From IMG/VR virus record IMGVR_UViG_3300021405_000023, positions 1-44,804 of that record: 44,804 bases of DNA. The stretch is one strand, 5' to 3'. This document shows, in pieces, positions 1 to 6,878 of the stretch (positions are counted from its first letter, which is position 1; each line of letters begins with the position of its first letter). Both the position numbers and the translations under genes were made by a program. The notes below the pieces were generated by a model. The model made no database searches. It worked only from the letters and a program-made list of their open reading frames with translations, and was not told where the DNA came from. This DNA comes from a virus.

Positions 1-19
1 CCAAGGGTGGAGGCGGCGG
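1..19. repeat. Terminal direct repeat (left copy)
   Basis: The first 19 bases are identical to bases 44786-44804 at the right end. A leftward gene reads in frame across the joined ends, which supports true circular continuity (circular map, or a terminally redundant genome assembled to a circle) rather than chance. A 19-bp overlap is also what an assembler leaves when it closes a circle, so the physical ends of the virion DNA are not shown by it. Confidence 0.9.
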
Positions 20-166
20 CGCAACTGGCACCGCCGCTTTGATTATAAATCGGTTGGCAGACCCGCATTGTTGAGGCCATGGGTATTTCCACGTGTGGAA
101 TCGATGACATGCCTCTGCCGGGGTGGTTATCAGCGTTATTAAGGCCAATCCGGCTAGTCTTTTCAT
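1..166 (-). CDS. Small secreted Cys/Pro-rich protein, N-terminal part (continues at 44785-44739)
   Basis: The reading frame starts at ATG 166-164, overlapping the TGA of the gene before it (ATGA), runs to base 1 and continues in frame across the contig junction to TGA at 44741-44739, giving 70 residues. The N-terminus MKRLAGLALITLITTPAEA is a typical Sec signal peptide with an AxA-type cleavage site before a Cys. The mature part begins CHRFHTWKYPWPQQC, then a run of five prolines, then a charged helix ending NKLKEMMK. The bases before Cys do not form a good lipobox, so a soluble periplasmic protein is more likely than a lipoprotein. Function is unknown. It sits directly upstream of purZ and its stop overlaps the purZ GTG. 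Confidence 0.8.
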   Translation of the reverse strand, partial: MKRLAGLALITLITTPAEACHRFHTWKYPWPQQCGSANRFIIKAAVPVAPPPPPL

Positions 167-540
167 TCGGCGGCCTTTCGTGATCGAATTTCGTCGAATA
201 AGCCGCCGGTTGGCTTCATTATCTCTTGCTTAGGCGCGGCTACCATTCCCGCGAGCGCGGTGTAACCTGCGTCGTCTGCGAAATTGTCGCGATTGACATC
301 GATTGCGTAGACAAACCGGGCCTTCTTGAGCAGGGACATCATCTCCAATACGTCAACTGCATCGATTTGCAGCAGAATTGAGGGGTTCTTGTGCCTCGAA
401 TAGTTCGCGTGGCGGAGGTAAACCTCCCACATCTGCGCCACCATCGAATACGAGTTGTCTACGTCGCCGTGAATGTCTCGGCCTCCACCGACCGCCTGAC
501 TTGCGTCTTCCAGGATATCAACTGCTGTTGTGTTTCCCAC
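163..540 (-). CDS. DUF6378-like phage protein
   Basis: The protein has 125 residues from a GTG start at 540, preceded by AGGAG about seven bases upstream. It overlaps the end of the nuclease gene by 23 bases and ends in an ATGA overlap with the secreted-protein gene. The pattern (ILEDA near residue 10, GGGRDIHGD, a mid-protein DAVDVLEMMSLLKKAR helix, DDAGYTALAGM) matches my memory of DUF6378, a small phage family often called a nucleotide-metabolism-associated or MazG-neighbourhood protein. The biochemical role is not established. It is co-transcribed with the nuclease and the purZ/mazZ genes. Confidence 0.7.
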   Translation of the reverse strand: MGNTTAVDILEDASQAVGGGRDIHGDVDNSYSMVAQMWEVYLRHANYSRHKNPSILLQIDAVDVLEMMSLLKKARFVYAIDVNRDNFADDAGYTALAGMVAAPKQEIMKPTGGLFDEIRSRKAAE

Positions 541-904
541 GTAACCACTCCTCTATTGTTCCGGCGTAATTCGCACCACTTGGCTGCTTAAACGCCTTGG
601 TGATGAATGCCTCTCTGCCCCAATCCGCGATGTACATTACTTGGCTGCGCCATCCTATCAACACCGGGAACGCTATACCTTTTGCCTCGATGACTCGGAT
701 GCCTTCCACGTATTGTCTCTCGGACGGGGCGAATTTGAGACCATCCGTCACTTTGCCCTCGACAAATAGGGTGGGATAACCAGTCGGCACGATGGTGATA
801 TCCAGAATGCCTACGCCGTATCCATCTTCTATTCGTCGAGCATACCAACCCCTTGCCTTACATTGTTTCACAAGCTCGGTCTTGAGGATGGATTCTTCGC
901 TCAA
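518..904 (-). CDS. VRR-NUC / PD-(D/E)XK-type nuclease
   Basis: I start this gene at TTG 904-902, whose TTGA overlaps the TGA of the upstream gene, giving 128 residues; the open frame extends further upstream but without a better start. The core GYGVGILDITIVPTGYP followed by LFVEGKV and SERQYVEGIRVIEAKG gives the D...E-x-K pattern and the following Gln-containing helix of small VRR-NUC and Holliday-junction-resolvase-like PD-(D/E)XK nucleases. Such proteins cut branched or flapped DNA in phage replication and recombination. It lies in the replication operon downstream of DNA polymerase. The exact substrate cannot be read from the sequence. Confidence 0.7.
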   Translation of the reverse strand: MSEESILKTELVKQCKARGWYARRIEDGYGVGILDITIVPTGYPTLFVEGKVTDGLKFAPSERQYVEGIRVIEAKGIAFPVLIGWRSQVMYIADWGREAFITKAFKQPSGANYAGTIEEWLRGKHNSS

Positions 905-1119
905 TGGACTGGCATGTCCTTCGCTGGTTCGCCATCGATCGTCTCCAACATGTGCAACAACATGTCGCGACCTATTACACATTTTGCCCATGTGTCATCG
1001 TTTTCGTCGACAAGCATCACGTGCAAGTTATCGCATCCCCCGCACTTGTAGTAGCTCGTTGCGATGGCTGTCGGCGCGTCGTTTGGGTCTTCGAATGGTG
1101 CCCCGTCTTCATGTTCCAT
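901..1119 (-). CDS. Small cysteine-containing hypothetical protein
   Basis: This gene encodes 72 residues from ATG 1119, which overlaps the TGA of the preceding gene (TGATG). The N-terminus is acidic (MEHEDGAPFEDPNDAP) and the middle has YYKCGGCDNLHVML followed by a third Cys at WAKC, suggesting part of a zinc-binding knuckle. No family is recognised. The tight coupling on both sides, TGATG upstream and TTGA downstream, argues that it is translated. It probably belongs to the small accessory set of the early leftward operon. Confidence 0.7.
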   Translation of the reverse strand: MEHEDGAPFEDPNDAPTAIATSYYKCGGCDNLHVMLVDENDDTWAKCVIGRDMLLHMLETIDGEPAKDMPVH

Positions 1120-1328
1120 CAGATGAACCTGTTTTTCTTGCACCACCATGTTGGTGCGTTGAATATAGTGTTGCCTTCGGGATCAACGTCCCGCACAATG
1201 TTGCCTATCGACTTAGGTAGCCAAGCTTGGTTGCCGGACATATTATCGATCACCAACCACGCCTTTGCTGTCGAGTGCTCTACCTTGCACTCTATTTCCT
1301 GAAGCTCGTCGCCAACTTGATCTGCCAT
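1119..1328 (-). CDS. Small conserved phage protein (IEC...WLPKS...type)
   Basis: This gene encodes 69 residues. ATG 1328 is chosen over an upstream in-frame start because GGAGG sits seven bases before it and the upstream codons lie inside the promoter. The pattern IECKVEHSTAKAWLV, then WLPKSIGNIV, then a C-terminal W-rich segment resembles a widespread small phage protein of unknown function that normally ends near PEWLAKEKGLI. The -10 box of its promoter (1344-1339) touches the Shine-Dalgarno, so the mRNA leader would be only a few bases. It is the first gene behind this promoter. Confidence 0.75.
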   Translation of the reverse strand: MADQVGDELQEIECKVEHSTAKAWLVIDNMSGNQAWLPKSIGNIVRDVDPEGNTIFNAPTWWCKKNRFI

Positions 1329-1338
1329 CGTGACCTCC

Positions 1339-1367
1339 ATTATAACACGCCGTGCACCGGCTGTCAA
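1339..1367 (-). promoter_or_regulatory. Consensus sigma70 promoter, leftward
   Basis: On the minus strand TTGACA (1367-1362), a 17-bp spacer and TATAAT (1344-1339) match both sigma70 consensus boxes exactly, with a TGn extended -10. The TGA stop of the upstream zinc-ribbon gene is inside the -35 box. The predicted start site lies only a few bases before the ATG at 1328. Confidence 0.9.
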
Positions 1368-1636
1368 CTATTTTTTGCGCCTCGTGCTAACCCAATCATG
1401 TTTATAGCATGAACTACGTCAACATCGCCCGCGATGTCTTCCATCTCTTTATCATTAGGGTTTCGCAATTTATCACCTTCATAAATTGCGACATGTGAGC
1501 AATAAAAGCATATCGCTATATCCCCATCCTCCGGGGGGCGGCTCTTTCCATTGGTTACGTCCATCGCCGCATCCGTGGGTTTATTACAATTAGGACATAA
1601 ACACTCAGGTCCTATAAACGATTCAATTCTAGCCAT
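1364..1636 (-). CDS. Zinc-ribbon protein
   Basis: This gene encodes 90 residues from ATG 1636, preceded by GGAGG six bases away; the start lies inside the last codons of DNA polymerase (8-base overlap). Two CxxC knuckles are visible, CPNC around residues 13-16 and CFYC around residue 40, as in zinc-ribbon proteins that bind nucleic acid or partner proteins. The rest of the protein is acidic. Its TGA stop is embedded in the -35 box of the next promoter. No named family is recognised. A role linked to the polymerase is inferred only from translational coupling. Confidence 0.75.
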   Translation of the reverse strand: MARIESFIGPECLCPNCNKPTDAAMDVTNGKSRPPEDGDIAICFYCSHVAIYEGDKLRNPNDKEMEDIAGDVDVVHAINMIGLARGAKNS

Positions 1637-3401
1637 AGGAAGCCTCCGCCCAATTAGTTCCAGTTCCGACCTCATAAGGAATAGGTAGACCGAGTTTAAA
1701 TTCATCCGGGACCGCCTCGCAGACCTTTATCAATTCGGTGGTGTCGAATCCAATCTCGCGTTGCCAAATCAACGAATCATGGATGGTCATCAGCAACTGT
1801 ACCTGCGGGTGAGCTTCTTCGTATTCGGAGGCGCGCAGGAGAGTCGTCTTCATCAAGTCGCCACCGGAATTCTGTATGATTCGGCTCACCGCTCGATAAG
1901 CGTATGCTTTATCCTCTAGACGAGCCTTGCGGCCCGTGATCGACCTGACGTAGCCGCTCGATAAGAATATGCCCTTCGCTTCTTTTTGGAACTTGAGAAT
2001 GGCGGGGAATTGGCCTTTCAACCACGCCTGATGATAGTTCAGCGCTCGATTGTAGTCCCAACCCATGTGTCCTGCGAGAGCCTTCGCCGACATGCCTGTT
2101 AGGATTCCCATGGCCATTCGTTTAGCGATATCTCGGTGCAATCCCAGACCAGCGGAAGTGATGTCGTGGATGTCCATAGTTCCGGAGCGGTATCCCTGAA
2201 GTAATCGCTCATCTTCTGAGAAATATGCAAACAATCTAGGCTCTTGCTGTTTGGCGTCGCCTTCCTGAATCTCGAAACCGTCATCAGCAATGATGAGTCT
2301 TCTGACGGTTTTCCCGACTTCTTTATTTCGTTTTGGGAACGCTTGAAGATTCGGCTCAGAACAGCTAAATCGCGCTCCGATTGCACCGTAGTCGTCAGAT
2401 TTAGATTGATTGAGTACAGGATGAACTCGTCCCTTAACATTATGCGTCTCCACAAGCGGCGTGACGAACGAATCCCGGGCTTTTTTCATCTGCCTTATGC
2501 CGATAATTCTCTCGCCGATTTCGTTATTTTTCAGCCATCCTTCGGTGAAGGATACGGCCCCATTCTGGGTGCGTGCGAAATCATCGTCCCCGAACCCCTC
2601 ACGACGATAAAGACTCTCAACGTCTTTCGGTGAGTTGGTATTGAAACCATATGGAAACGTCGATTGGATCGCGGCAATTTTGGTCTCAATGATTCCGTTC
2701 GGTCCTCTGAGTTGTTGACCATATTCGCCATCCACTTTCATTCCGCGTCGATGGAGACGCGCCACTCGATGAATCAGCTGACATTCCAGCTTCCAAGGAG
2801 CCCTCAATTCGTGTTCGTCTAGCAGCTTCTGCTGCGCCTCCCACAGCTCTAAAGTAGATATCCCATCACCCGTAGCATAATCCACAACGTCAGGATGATC
2901 GCCAGCCATCTTGTAAAAGTTAGCCATTGTCTTGCGGTTTGGCATACCGCCAAATTTCGCTGCGATTGCCCGATAAAGAGCATCGCCAAGCTTAGCAGTA
3001 ACACCATGGCGTTGGCTACAATCATCGAGTCCATATCCAGAAGTGACATCGCTGATAAGCCCCTCATTTATCATGGTGTCTTCCAGGGGGTACTCCGGAA
3101 ATACGGCGTGTTTTCCCGCCATGCGCAGGTCGAAACCCAGAGCGTGACCGACCGTAAGGAAGCCGCGCCGAGCGCGAGTCTTGAATGCGAGACCCAAAAC
3201 TCTCTCGAACTCCCCTGAATGAAGTATGTTTCCTCCACCAGCATGGTTGGTGGGAACGTACACGCTCGCATAGCGGTCTGTAAACACCCAACCCACAACA
3301 GTATCATGAATTGTCAATCCCGTTGTTTCTGTATCGAACGCTATTACAGAAGAGTGTTGCACCATATCGATGGCGCGTTGCGGATCAATTCCCTGATACA
3401 T
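1629..3401 (-). CDS. Family A DNA polymerase with 3'-5' exonuclease (possible DpoZ)
   Basis: The protein has 590 residues from ATG 3401, which overlaps the TAA of the HNH gene (TAATG) behind a GGGGGA motif; an upstream GTG at 3431 lacks a ribosome site. The N-terminal exonuclease domain has ExoI DTE at residues 23-25, ExoII GHALGFD with Asp91, and ExoIII YATGD. There is no 5'-3' exonuclease domain. The polymerase domain has motif A (GDAKQQEPR), motif B and motif C (TIHDS). Motif B is atypical: RDIAKRMAMGILTG keeps the Arg and Lys, but Met and Thr replace the usual Phe and Tyr of the O-helix. In phages with purZ the replicative enzyme is often a PolA of this layout (DpoZ) that favours dZTP; here that is an inference from context. 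Confidence 0.93.
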   Translation of the reverse strand: MYQGIDPQRAIDMVQHSSVIAFDTETTGLTIHDTVVGWVFTDRYASVYVPTNHAGGGNILHSGEFERVLGLAFKTRARRGFLTVGHALGFDLRMAGKHAVFPEYPLEDTMINEGLISDVTSGYGLDDCSQRHGVTAKLGDALYRAIAAKFGGMPNRKTMANFYKMAGDHPDVVDYATGDGISTLELWEAQQKLLDEHELRAPWKLECQLIHRVARLHRRGMKVDGEYGQQLRGPNGIIETKIAAIQSTFPYGFNTNSPKDVESLYRREGFGDDDFARTQNGAVSFTEGWLKNNEIGERIIGIRQMKKARDSFVTPLVETHNVKGRVHPVLNQSKSDDYGAIGARFSCSEPNLQAFPKRNKEVGKTVRRLIIADDGFEIQEGDAKQQEPRLFAYFSEDERLLQGYRSGTMDIHDITSAGLGLHRDIAKRMAMGILTGMSAKALAGHMGWDYNRALNYHQAWLKGQFPAILKFQKEAKGIFLSSGYVRSITGRKARLEDKAYAYRAVSRIIQNSGGDLMKTTLLRASEYEEAHPQVQLLMTIHDSLIWQREIGFDTTELIKVCEAVPDEFKLGLPIPYEVGTGTNWAEASYG

Positions 3402-3745
3402 TAATGCGTTCCCCCATGACACGTATTGCACAGGATATCACAATCCTGTAGATGTTGTTGCCATTGTTTGACGCTTCGCACCGCCACACTCGCCGAAGTA
3501 ACTCGGTCACCATCGGCTCTGCGTTTAACGGTAGAGGGATCACGATGATGGAACTCGATGTTATCGGGTGTCCCGCACTTCTGACATGTTAACGTGCCCC
3601 GATATTCTTTGTAGCTTAGTTTCTTTCTCTCGCGGCGCTCTTTGTGGTATTTTAAATGGCGATTATCAAATCTTGCCCATCGTTGCCATTCACGCTTATA
3701 GCGGTTAACATCGTTGCCGCAGCTTCGCATGGTAGGCTTGTCCAT
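3401..3745 (-). CDS. HNH endonuclease
   Basis: This gene encodes 114 residues from ATG 3745. A basic N-terminal half (RYKREWQRWARFDNRHLKYH) is followed by a zinc-anchored HNH fold: CQKC, then IEFHHRDP with the catalytic HH, then CNTCH near the C-terminus. Free-standing phage HNH proteins are homing-type nickases or act in packaging. Its position directly before, and translationally coupled to, the DNA polymerase gene is a classic place for a homing endonuclease, but the polymerase gene is not interrupted. It is preceded by an unusual 10-bp inverted repeat. Confidence 0.88.
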   Translation of the reverse strand: MDKPTMRSCGNDVNRYKREWQRWARFDNRHLKYHKERRERKKLSYKEYRGTLTCQKCGTPDNIEFHHRDPSTVKRRADGDRVTSASVAVRSVKQWQQHLQDCDILCNTCHGGTH

Positions 3746-3763
3746 TTGACCCTTAGAGATTGT

Positions 3764-3802
3764 GGTGAGCGGCCCGAAGAACCACCAACAAAGCCGCTCA
3801 CC
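3764..3802 (-). other. Intergenic 10-bp hairpin upstream of the HNH gene
   Basis: GGTGAGCGGC (3764-3773) and GCCGCTCACC (3793-3802) are perfect inverted copies separated by 19 bases. No T-run follows on either strand, so it is not a canonical terminator. In the leftward mRNA it lies between the 278-residue gene and the HNH gene and could be a processing site or a translational control element. Confidence 0.7.
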
Positions 3803-3837
3803 TATCTAGCTACCAACGTGATCTACGATTTACGGCG

Positions 3838-4674
3838 CTAGAACTTTGTATTCGCGTCTCGGTGCACTGGTTGTGCCCTCCCATTCGTTGAGGGCGGGTC
3901 GTCTCCTGTCCGCTCGTCGTTGGCGCGGAATGCCACGTCTTTGTACTGCTCGAACATCGAGCGGGCGACTTCGCCGTCGCTCTCGTCTGCGTATCCCAGA
4001 CTCTTGTAGTTAAAGTTGAAGTACGAGTTATTCTCGGGACCCTTGTCGGTAACCACCCCTATCGAATACAGTTGGAAGAAGTGGTCCACAGGCTTAGCGT
4101 CGATCAGCGACAAGAGCCGCTGGCACTGCTTCACCGACCCCCGCGAATTGAGGATAATGGAGGGGCCGAGGTCCATTCTCTCTGGGAATAGCCAGAGGAT
4201 TTCGTATGTGAGTGCGGCGGCAGGGGGCGAATTGGGGTCGTCATCCCTCTGCGTGCCGAACTGGTCGAGTTTTGATTCGGCGACGGTTGGGGCAAGCCTC
4301 CAAGTATAGGTTCGCGGATTCTTGGAGAACTTTACCTGGAATTCGCCCTCGGGCGGGTCCCACTTGATGCCGTCGCGCGACCGCGCCAGAATGCCGCGCT
4401 CGTCTCCTCTTGGTGCCCACAATACGTAGGTCTTGCGGAGAACCAGAGGAATTCCGATGAGTTCCTTACCCATCGATTCGTTGAGGATTGTGTGCCAGAA
4501 CTCCCCTGCCTTGGCATTCTCGTTTTCCTCGACTTCTGGGGAGACGGAGGCGAGGAGTTTGATGCGTGGAATGACCAGATCGGAGCGGTCGAAATTACCG
4601 AATCGCTCGGTCTTGACCTTACCAACCAGATATTCCGGTAGGGCGTTGCTTCGGAATGGGATTACGTCGGCCAT
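3838..4674 (-). CDS. Conserved phage protein of the replication module (unknown function)
   Basis: The protein has 278 residues, starting MADVIPFRSNALPEYL and ending with a polar, disordered tail rich in acidic and basic residues (ERTGDDPPSTNGRAQP). The middle is beta-rich (IPLVLRKTYVLWAPRGD, ALTYEILWLFPE, SYFNFNYKSLGY). A beta core with a disordered charged tail, next to DNA polymerase and a small helical protein, is what phage single-stranded-DNA-binding proteins look like, but no diagnostic motif is visible, so I leave it unassigned. It follows the 165-residue gene after two bases and is transcribed from the promoter at 5215-5243. Confidence 0.75.
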   Translation of the reverse strand: MADVIPFRSNALPEYLVGKVKTERFGNFDRSDLVIPRIKLLASVSPEVEENENAKAGEFWHTILNESMGKELIGIPLVLRKTYVLWAPRGDERGILARSRDGIKWDPPEGEFQVKFSKNPRTYTWRLAPTVAESKLDQFGTQRDDDPNSPPAAALTYEILWLFPERMDLGPSIILNSRGSVKQCQRLLSLIDAKPVDHFFQLYSIGVVTDKGPENNSYFNFNYKSLGYADESDGEVARSMFEQYKDVAFRANDERTGDDPPSTNGRAQPVHRDANTKF

Positions 4675-4676
4675 GA

Positions 4677-5174
4677 CTACACCTTTGTGATTGACGTGTA
4701 TGGACGCAGAGTAGTAGTGAACAAGTCAGTCGGCAGTTCGCGTGCGTGCGTTTCGACCTCGCTCTTAGCGAATGAGGCCAGGGTTTGTGCGTTGATCGTT
4801 TCGATGATAATGCCACCGTTTCCGGTGTCTCGGAGCCATTCGAAACTCTCCGGCTTCTTGCCGTCGACTATCGAGCAGCCCCATTTATACGCAACATTGA
4901 CACGCCCGACACCATCCACGGTTACTGTCTTGATGCCGGAGCGCTTGAACGCATCGGGTACATCTTCGTGGGACAAATGATCTTCTAGGTCGTCCAGTGC
5001 CTTACGTGCTTTCTTGATGTTTTCGGTGACCCCACGAAGTTCTGCGTAGTGCTTGATCAGAGGGATCAAATCACCCGCGCCGACGAATTGTTGGGTGTCG
5101 GCGATTACGCGCCTCGTCGCCTCTTCCAAGGAGAGGACTACTTGGCTGAGTACTAATTGCGTCATTGCTTGCAT
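4677..5174 (-). CDS. Conserved phage protein, coiled coil plus small alpha/beta domain
   Basis: The protein has 165 residues from ATG 5174, with GAGGTG five to six bases upstream; an internal Met at codon 4 is less well placed. The N-terminal 80 residues are helical with a coiled-coil character (LIKHYAELRGVTENIKKARKAL). The C-terminal half reads VTVDGVGRVNVAYKWGCSIV, EWLRDTGNGG, INAQTLASFAKSEVE and ELPTDLFTT, then ends TSITKV. I recognise this pattern from many tailed phages where it is annotated as hypothetical beside replication genes. It is the first gene behind the promoter at 5215-5243. Confidence 0.75.
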   Translation of the reverse strand: MQAMTQLVLSQVVLSLEEATRRVIADTQQFVGAGDLIPLIKHYAELRGVTENIKKARKALDDLEDHLSHEDVPDAFKRSGIKTVTVDGVGRVNVAYKWGCSIVDGKKPESFEWLRDTGNGGIIIETINAQTLASFAKSEVETHARELPTDLFTTTLRPYTSITKV

Positions 5175-5214
5175 GTTGCACCTCGTTCCGGGCGCTCTTC
5201 ACGCCCGTCCGATC

Positions 5215-5243
5215 AGTGTACCACGCCATGAGGTTGGTGTCAA
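5215..5243 (-). promoter_or_regulatory. Sigma70 promoter, leftward
   Basis: TTGACA (5243-5238), a 17-bp spacer ending GTGG, and TACACT (5220-5215) on the minus strand. The -35 is consensus, the -10 is weaker but has the TGn extension shared by the other promoters here. It drives the 165-residue gene and the replication genes behind it. Confidence 0.8.
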
Positions 5244-5267
5244 GTCCCCCTTCTACTCAGGAATAGT

Positions 5268-5327
5268 GAGGCCGAACCCCAGGGGGTGTGGGATTCGGCC
5301 TCCGTCGCGAGCGGTGTTCCCGCGACG
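5268..5327 (-). terminator. Tandem hairpins after the PEP-CTERM gene
   Basis: GAGGCCGAA (5268-5276) pairs perfectly with TTCGGCCTC (5294-5302), with further CCCC/GGGG pairing in the loop. A second hairpin, CGTCGCG (5303-5309) with CGCGACG (5321-5327), abuts it. They start six bases beyond the PEP-CTERM stop codon in the leftward direction and precede the next promoter. The T-run is poor, so termination strength is uncertain. Confidence 0.6.
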
Positions 5328-5332
5328 TTCGG

Positions 5333-5923
5333 TTAGCCCAAGTTCAGATCGGTTCTACGTCGGCTAGAGCCGAACATACTGAGCATCCCGAACCCTGCAA
5401 TCAGCATCGCCCAAGTCGAAAGCTCGGGAGTTGCCGTTGCACCGACCCCGCTCACTCCTGTCACCGTTCCATCGATAGCGAGATGAATCGGCGATGAGCC
5501 GCTCATGCCCGCAAGTTCGGTGAAGTAGGTGCCCGCTGCAAGCACGTCGGGATTAAGCTCGGCGCTTTGGCCTCCCAACGTGTTGACAAGAGGCGTGCTT
5601 TCGAGGAGCGCGCCAGCCGGAATGAACAAAGGCCCAGGCCCGATCGAGGTTTCGGTGTTGAGCGAAAGCACGCCATCAACAATTTTGAGGCTGTTGCTGA
5701 AAGCGCTATCACTCATCGAAACGCTGACGGTTTCGGTGGTCGGCAACGTGAACTCGAAGAATTCCGAGAACCCGATACCGGAACCCGGTGACGATTCGGC
5801 GGGGAGCGCGAGGCTCTCGTTGAGAATCGAACCGACGTCCTGAACGTCAATAAGGGTTGCTGCTCTTACTGGATTCGCGCCGATCGCAGCTAAGATCGTC
5901 GCGCCCAACAGTATACTTTTCAT
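5333..5923 (-). CDS. PEP-CTERM sorting-signal protein
   Basis: The protein has 196 residues. A Sec signal peptide (MKSILLGATILAAIGANPVRA) is followed by a beta-rich, Ser/Thr-rich, Lys-poor domain, and the C-terminus carries a complete exosortase sorting signal: PELSTWAML from residue 166, a hydrophobic helix (IAGFGMLSMFG) and SSRRR at the end. Exosortases of the host process such tails and direct the protein to the envelope or extracellular matrix; the PELSTW variant is common in Rhizobiales. The gene has its own perfect promoter (5949-5977) and hairpins on both sides, so it is an autonomous unit unrelated to replication. The role for the phage is unknown; surface modification or superinfection exclusion is speculation. 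Confidence 0.88.
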   Translation of the reverse strand: MKSILLGATILAAIGANPVRAATLIDVQDVGSILNESLALPAESSPGSGIGFSEFFEFTLPTTETVSVSMSDSAFSNSLKIVDGVLSLNTETSIGPGPLFIPAGALLESTPLVNTLGGQSAELNPDVLAAGTYFTELAGMSGSSPIHLAIDGTVTGVSGVGATATPELSTWAMLIAGFGMLSMFGSSRRRTDLNLG

Positions 5924-5948
5924 GTGACTAGCTCCATGTTAGCGCCAA

Positions 5949-5977
5949 ATTATAACACATCACGCGTACGCTGTCAA
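5949..5977 (-). promoter_or_regulatory. Consensus sigma70 promoter of the PEP-CTERM gene
   Basis: TTGACA (5977-5972), a 17-bp spacer ending ATGTGT, and TATAAT (5954-5949) on the minus strand match both boxes exactly. The predicted leader to ATG 5923 is about 18 bases and includes GGAG. Confidence 0.92.
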
Positions 5978-5993
5978 GTCCCCTTTACTACTA

Positions 5994-6037
5994 TAACGAA
6001 ACCCCGCGCAGAGGGCCTGTGGGAAGCTTGCGCGGGG
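5994..6037 (-). terminator. Rho-independent terminator upstream of the PEP-CTERM unit
   Basis: On the minus strand CCCCGCGCA and TGCGCGGGG (6037-6029 and 6010-6002) form a 9-bp GC-rich stem followed by TTTCGTT. It lies between the end of the Pro/Gly-rich gene (6071) and the PEP-CTERM promoter, isolating the latter from upstream transcription. Confidence 0.75.
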
Positions 6038-6070
6038 CTCCGACTCGGGCCGGGAGGCGGCCTGCCCGAA

Positions 6071-6658
6071 TTATCGGCCCAGACGAGACTTCGGCTGGGG
6101 TGTTGGCGGCTGCGGAAGCTCCTGATCGGGATGCTCACTCCCTTCTTCCGGGGGCAAGCCTTGATCAGGCGCAGGCGGAGAGATTTGGATCACGATGTAA
6201 CGATACCCGACGCCTTGAATAGCGGCGAGAACTAACGCTTTGCCAGTCGGCGCGGCTCCGGGAGGAAGAGGCGGCCAAACTGTGCCGGGGGGCGGATCGG
6301 TCGGGGGAAGAGGATGTCCCGCGATTGGGGGAAGTCCTTGATCCGGACCGATTGGCCAAACCGGAAGCTGTCCCGGCTGCTCTTCACCGACGCCGTAATC
6401 CGGATCGGTTGGGCGACCGGGGCGGGATGGAAGATGGCCGGGGCGAGGAGGACGACCTTGACCGAATCCGGGGTCGACCGGACGGCCTGGACGAGCCGGA
6501 AGATGGCCTGGGTGTCCCGGTGAACCCGGAAATCCAGGCAGCCCTTGATCGGGGCCTGCGCCTTCGTCGACGCCGTAATCGGGGTCACCCCCTCCTCCGC
6601 CACCGAATCCCGGCCGTTCAACCGGGGTAATGTATGCTAGATAACCTGATCTGGGCAT
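6071..6658 (-). CDS. Pro/Gly-rich low-complexity protein
   Basis: The protein has 195 residues from ATG 6658, which has AGGAGAG seven bases upstream; the open frame extends upstream without a ribosome site. Most of it is Pro, Gly, Asp and Arg in imperfect repeats such as GHLPARPGRPVDPGFG and GHLPSRPGRPTDPDYG, and PDQGLP recurs. A short ordered segment (GKALVLAAIQGVGYRYIVIQI) lies near residue 145. It is collagen-like in composition but lacks strict GXY periodicity. The function is unknown; proteins of this kind are often minor virion or surface components. A terminator follows its stop codon. Confidence 0.7.
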   Translation of the reverse strand: MPRSGYLAYITPVERPGFGGGGGGDPDYGVDEGAGPDQGLPGFPGSPGHPGHLPARPGRPVDPGFGQGRPPRPGHLPSRPGRPTDPDYGVGEEQPGQLPVWPIGPDQGLPPIAGHPLPPTDPPPGTVWPPLPPGAAPTGKALVLAAIQGVGYRYIVIQISPPAPDQGLPPEEGSEHPDQELPQPPTPQPKSRLGR

Positions 6659-6675
6659 TGCTTCTCTCCTAGACA

Positions 6676-6691
6676 CCGCCGAATTCGGCGG
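6676..6691. repeat. Perfect 16-bp palindrome between two small genes
   Basis: CCGCCGAATTCGGCGG is a perfect palindrome in the 34-base gap between the DUF6496-like gene and the Pro/Gly-rich gene. It has no loop, so in RNA it would form only a short stem; it may be a protein-binding site. It is also the densest example of the AATTCG motif that recurs over the genome. Confidence 0.6.
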
Positions 6692-6692
6692 A

Positions 6693-6866
6693 TTACTTGC
6701 GGCGGCGACCCTTCTCAGGGTACTTACCGCCATGTTTCTTCTCTGTCGCCTTCTCGCTAAGCATGATGGCGACGGCTTGTTTCTGGCTCTTAACGACCGG
6801 CCCCTTCTTGGAGCCAGAGTGGAGCTTGCCTTTTCCCCACTTACTCATTACCTCGCTGGACGGCAT
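6693..6866 (-). CDS. Small basic DUF6496-like protein
   Basis: This gene encodes 57 residues from ATG 6866, with GGAG six to seven bases upstream. The sequence is very basic and contains GKLHSGSKKGPVVKSQKQAV followed by AIMLSEKA and a Lys/Arg-rich tail ending GRRRK. The KSxKQAxAIxLSE core is the hallmark I associate with DUF6496, a short phage and bacterial family of unknown function that probably binds nucleic acid. An internal Met at codon 7 (6848) is an alternative start. It is flanked by the cadherin-like gene upstream and the Pro/Gly-rich gene downstream. Confidence 0.8.
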   Translation of the reverse strand: MPSSEVMSKWGKGKLHSGSKKGPVVKSQKQAVAIMLSEKATEKKHGGKYPEKGRRRK

Positions 6867-6878
6867 AATTCGCTCCTA

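Noticed and set aside
1-166. Lipoprotein signal in the secreted protein
   Set aside because: The residues before Cys are AEA rather than an L-x-(A/G) lipobox, so signal peptidase I cleavage is more likely.
3402-3431. Upstream GTG start of DNA polymerase
   Set aside because: It lacks a ribosome site, while ATG 3401 has GGGGGA and the TAATG overlap used by other genes here.
3764-3802. Rho-independent terminator before the HNH gene
   Set aside because: The stem is good but there is no T-run on either strand and transcription must pass to reach HNH and DNA polymerase.
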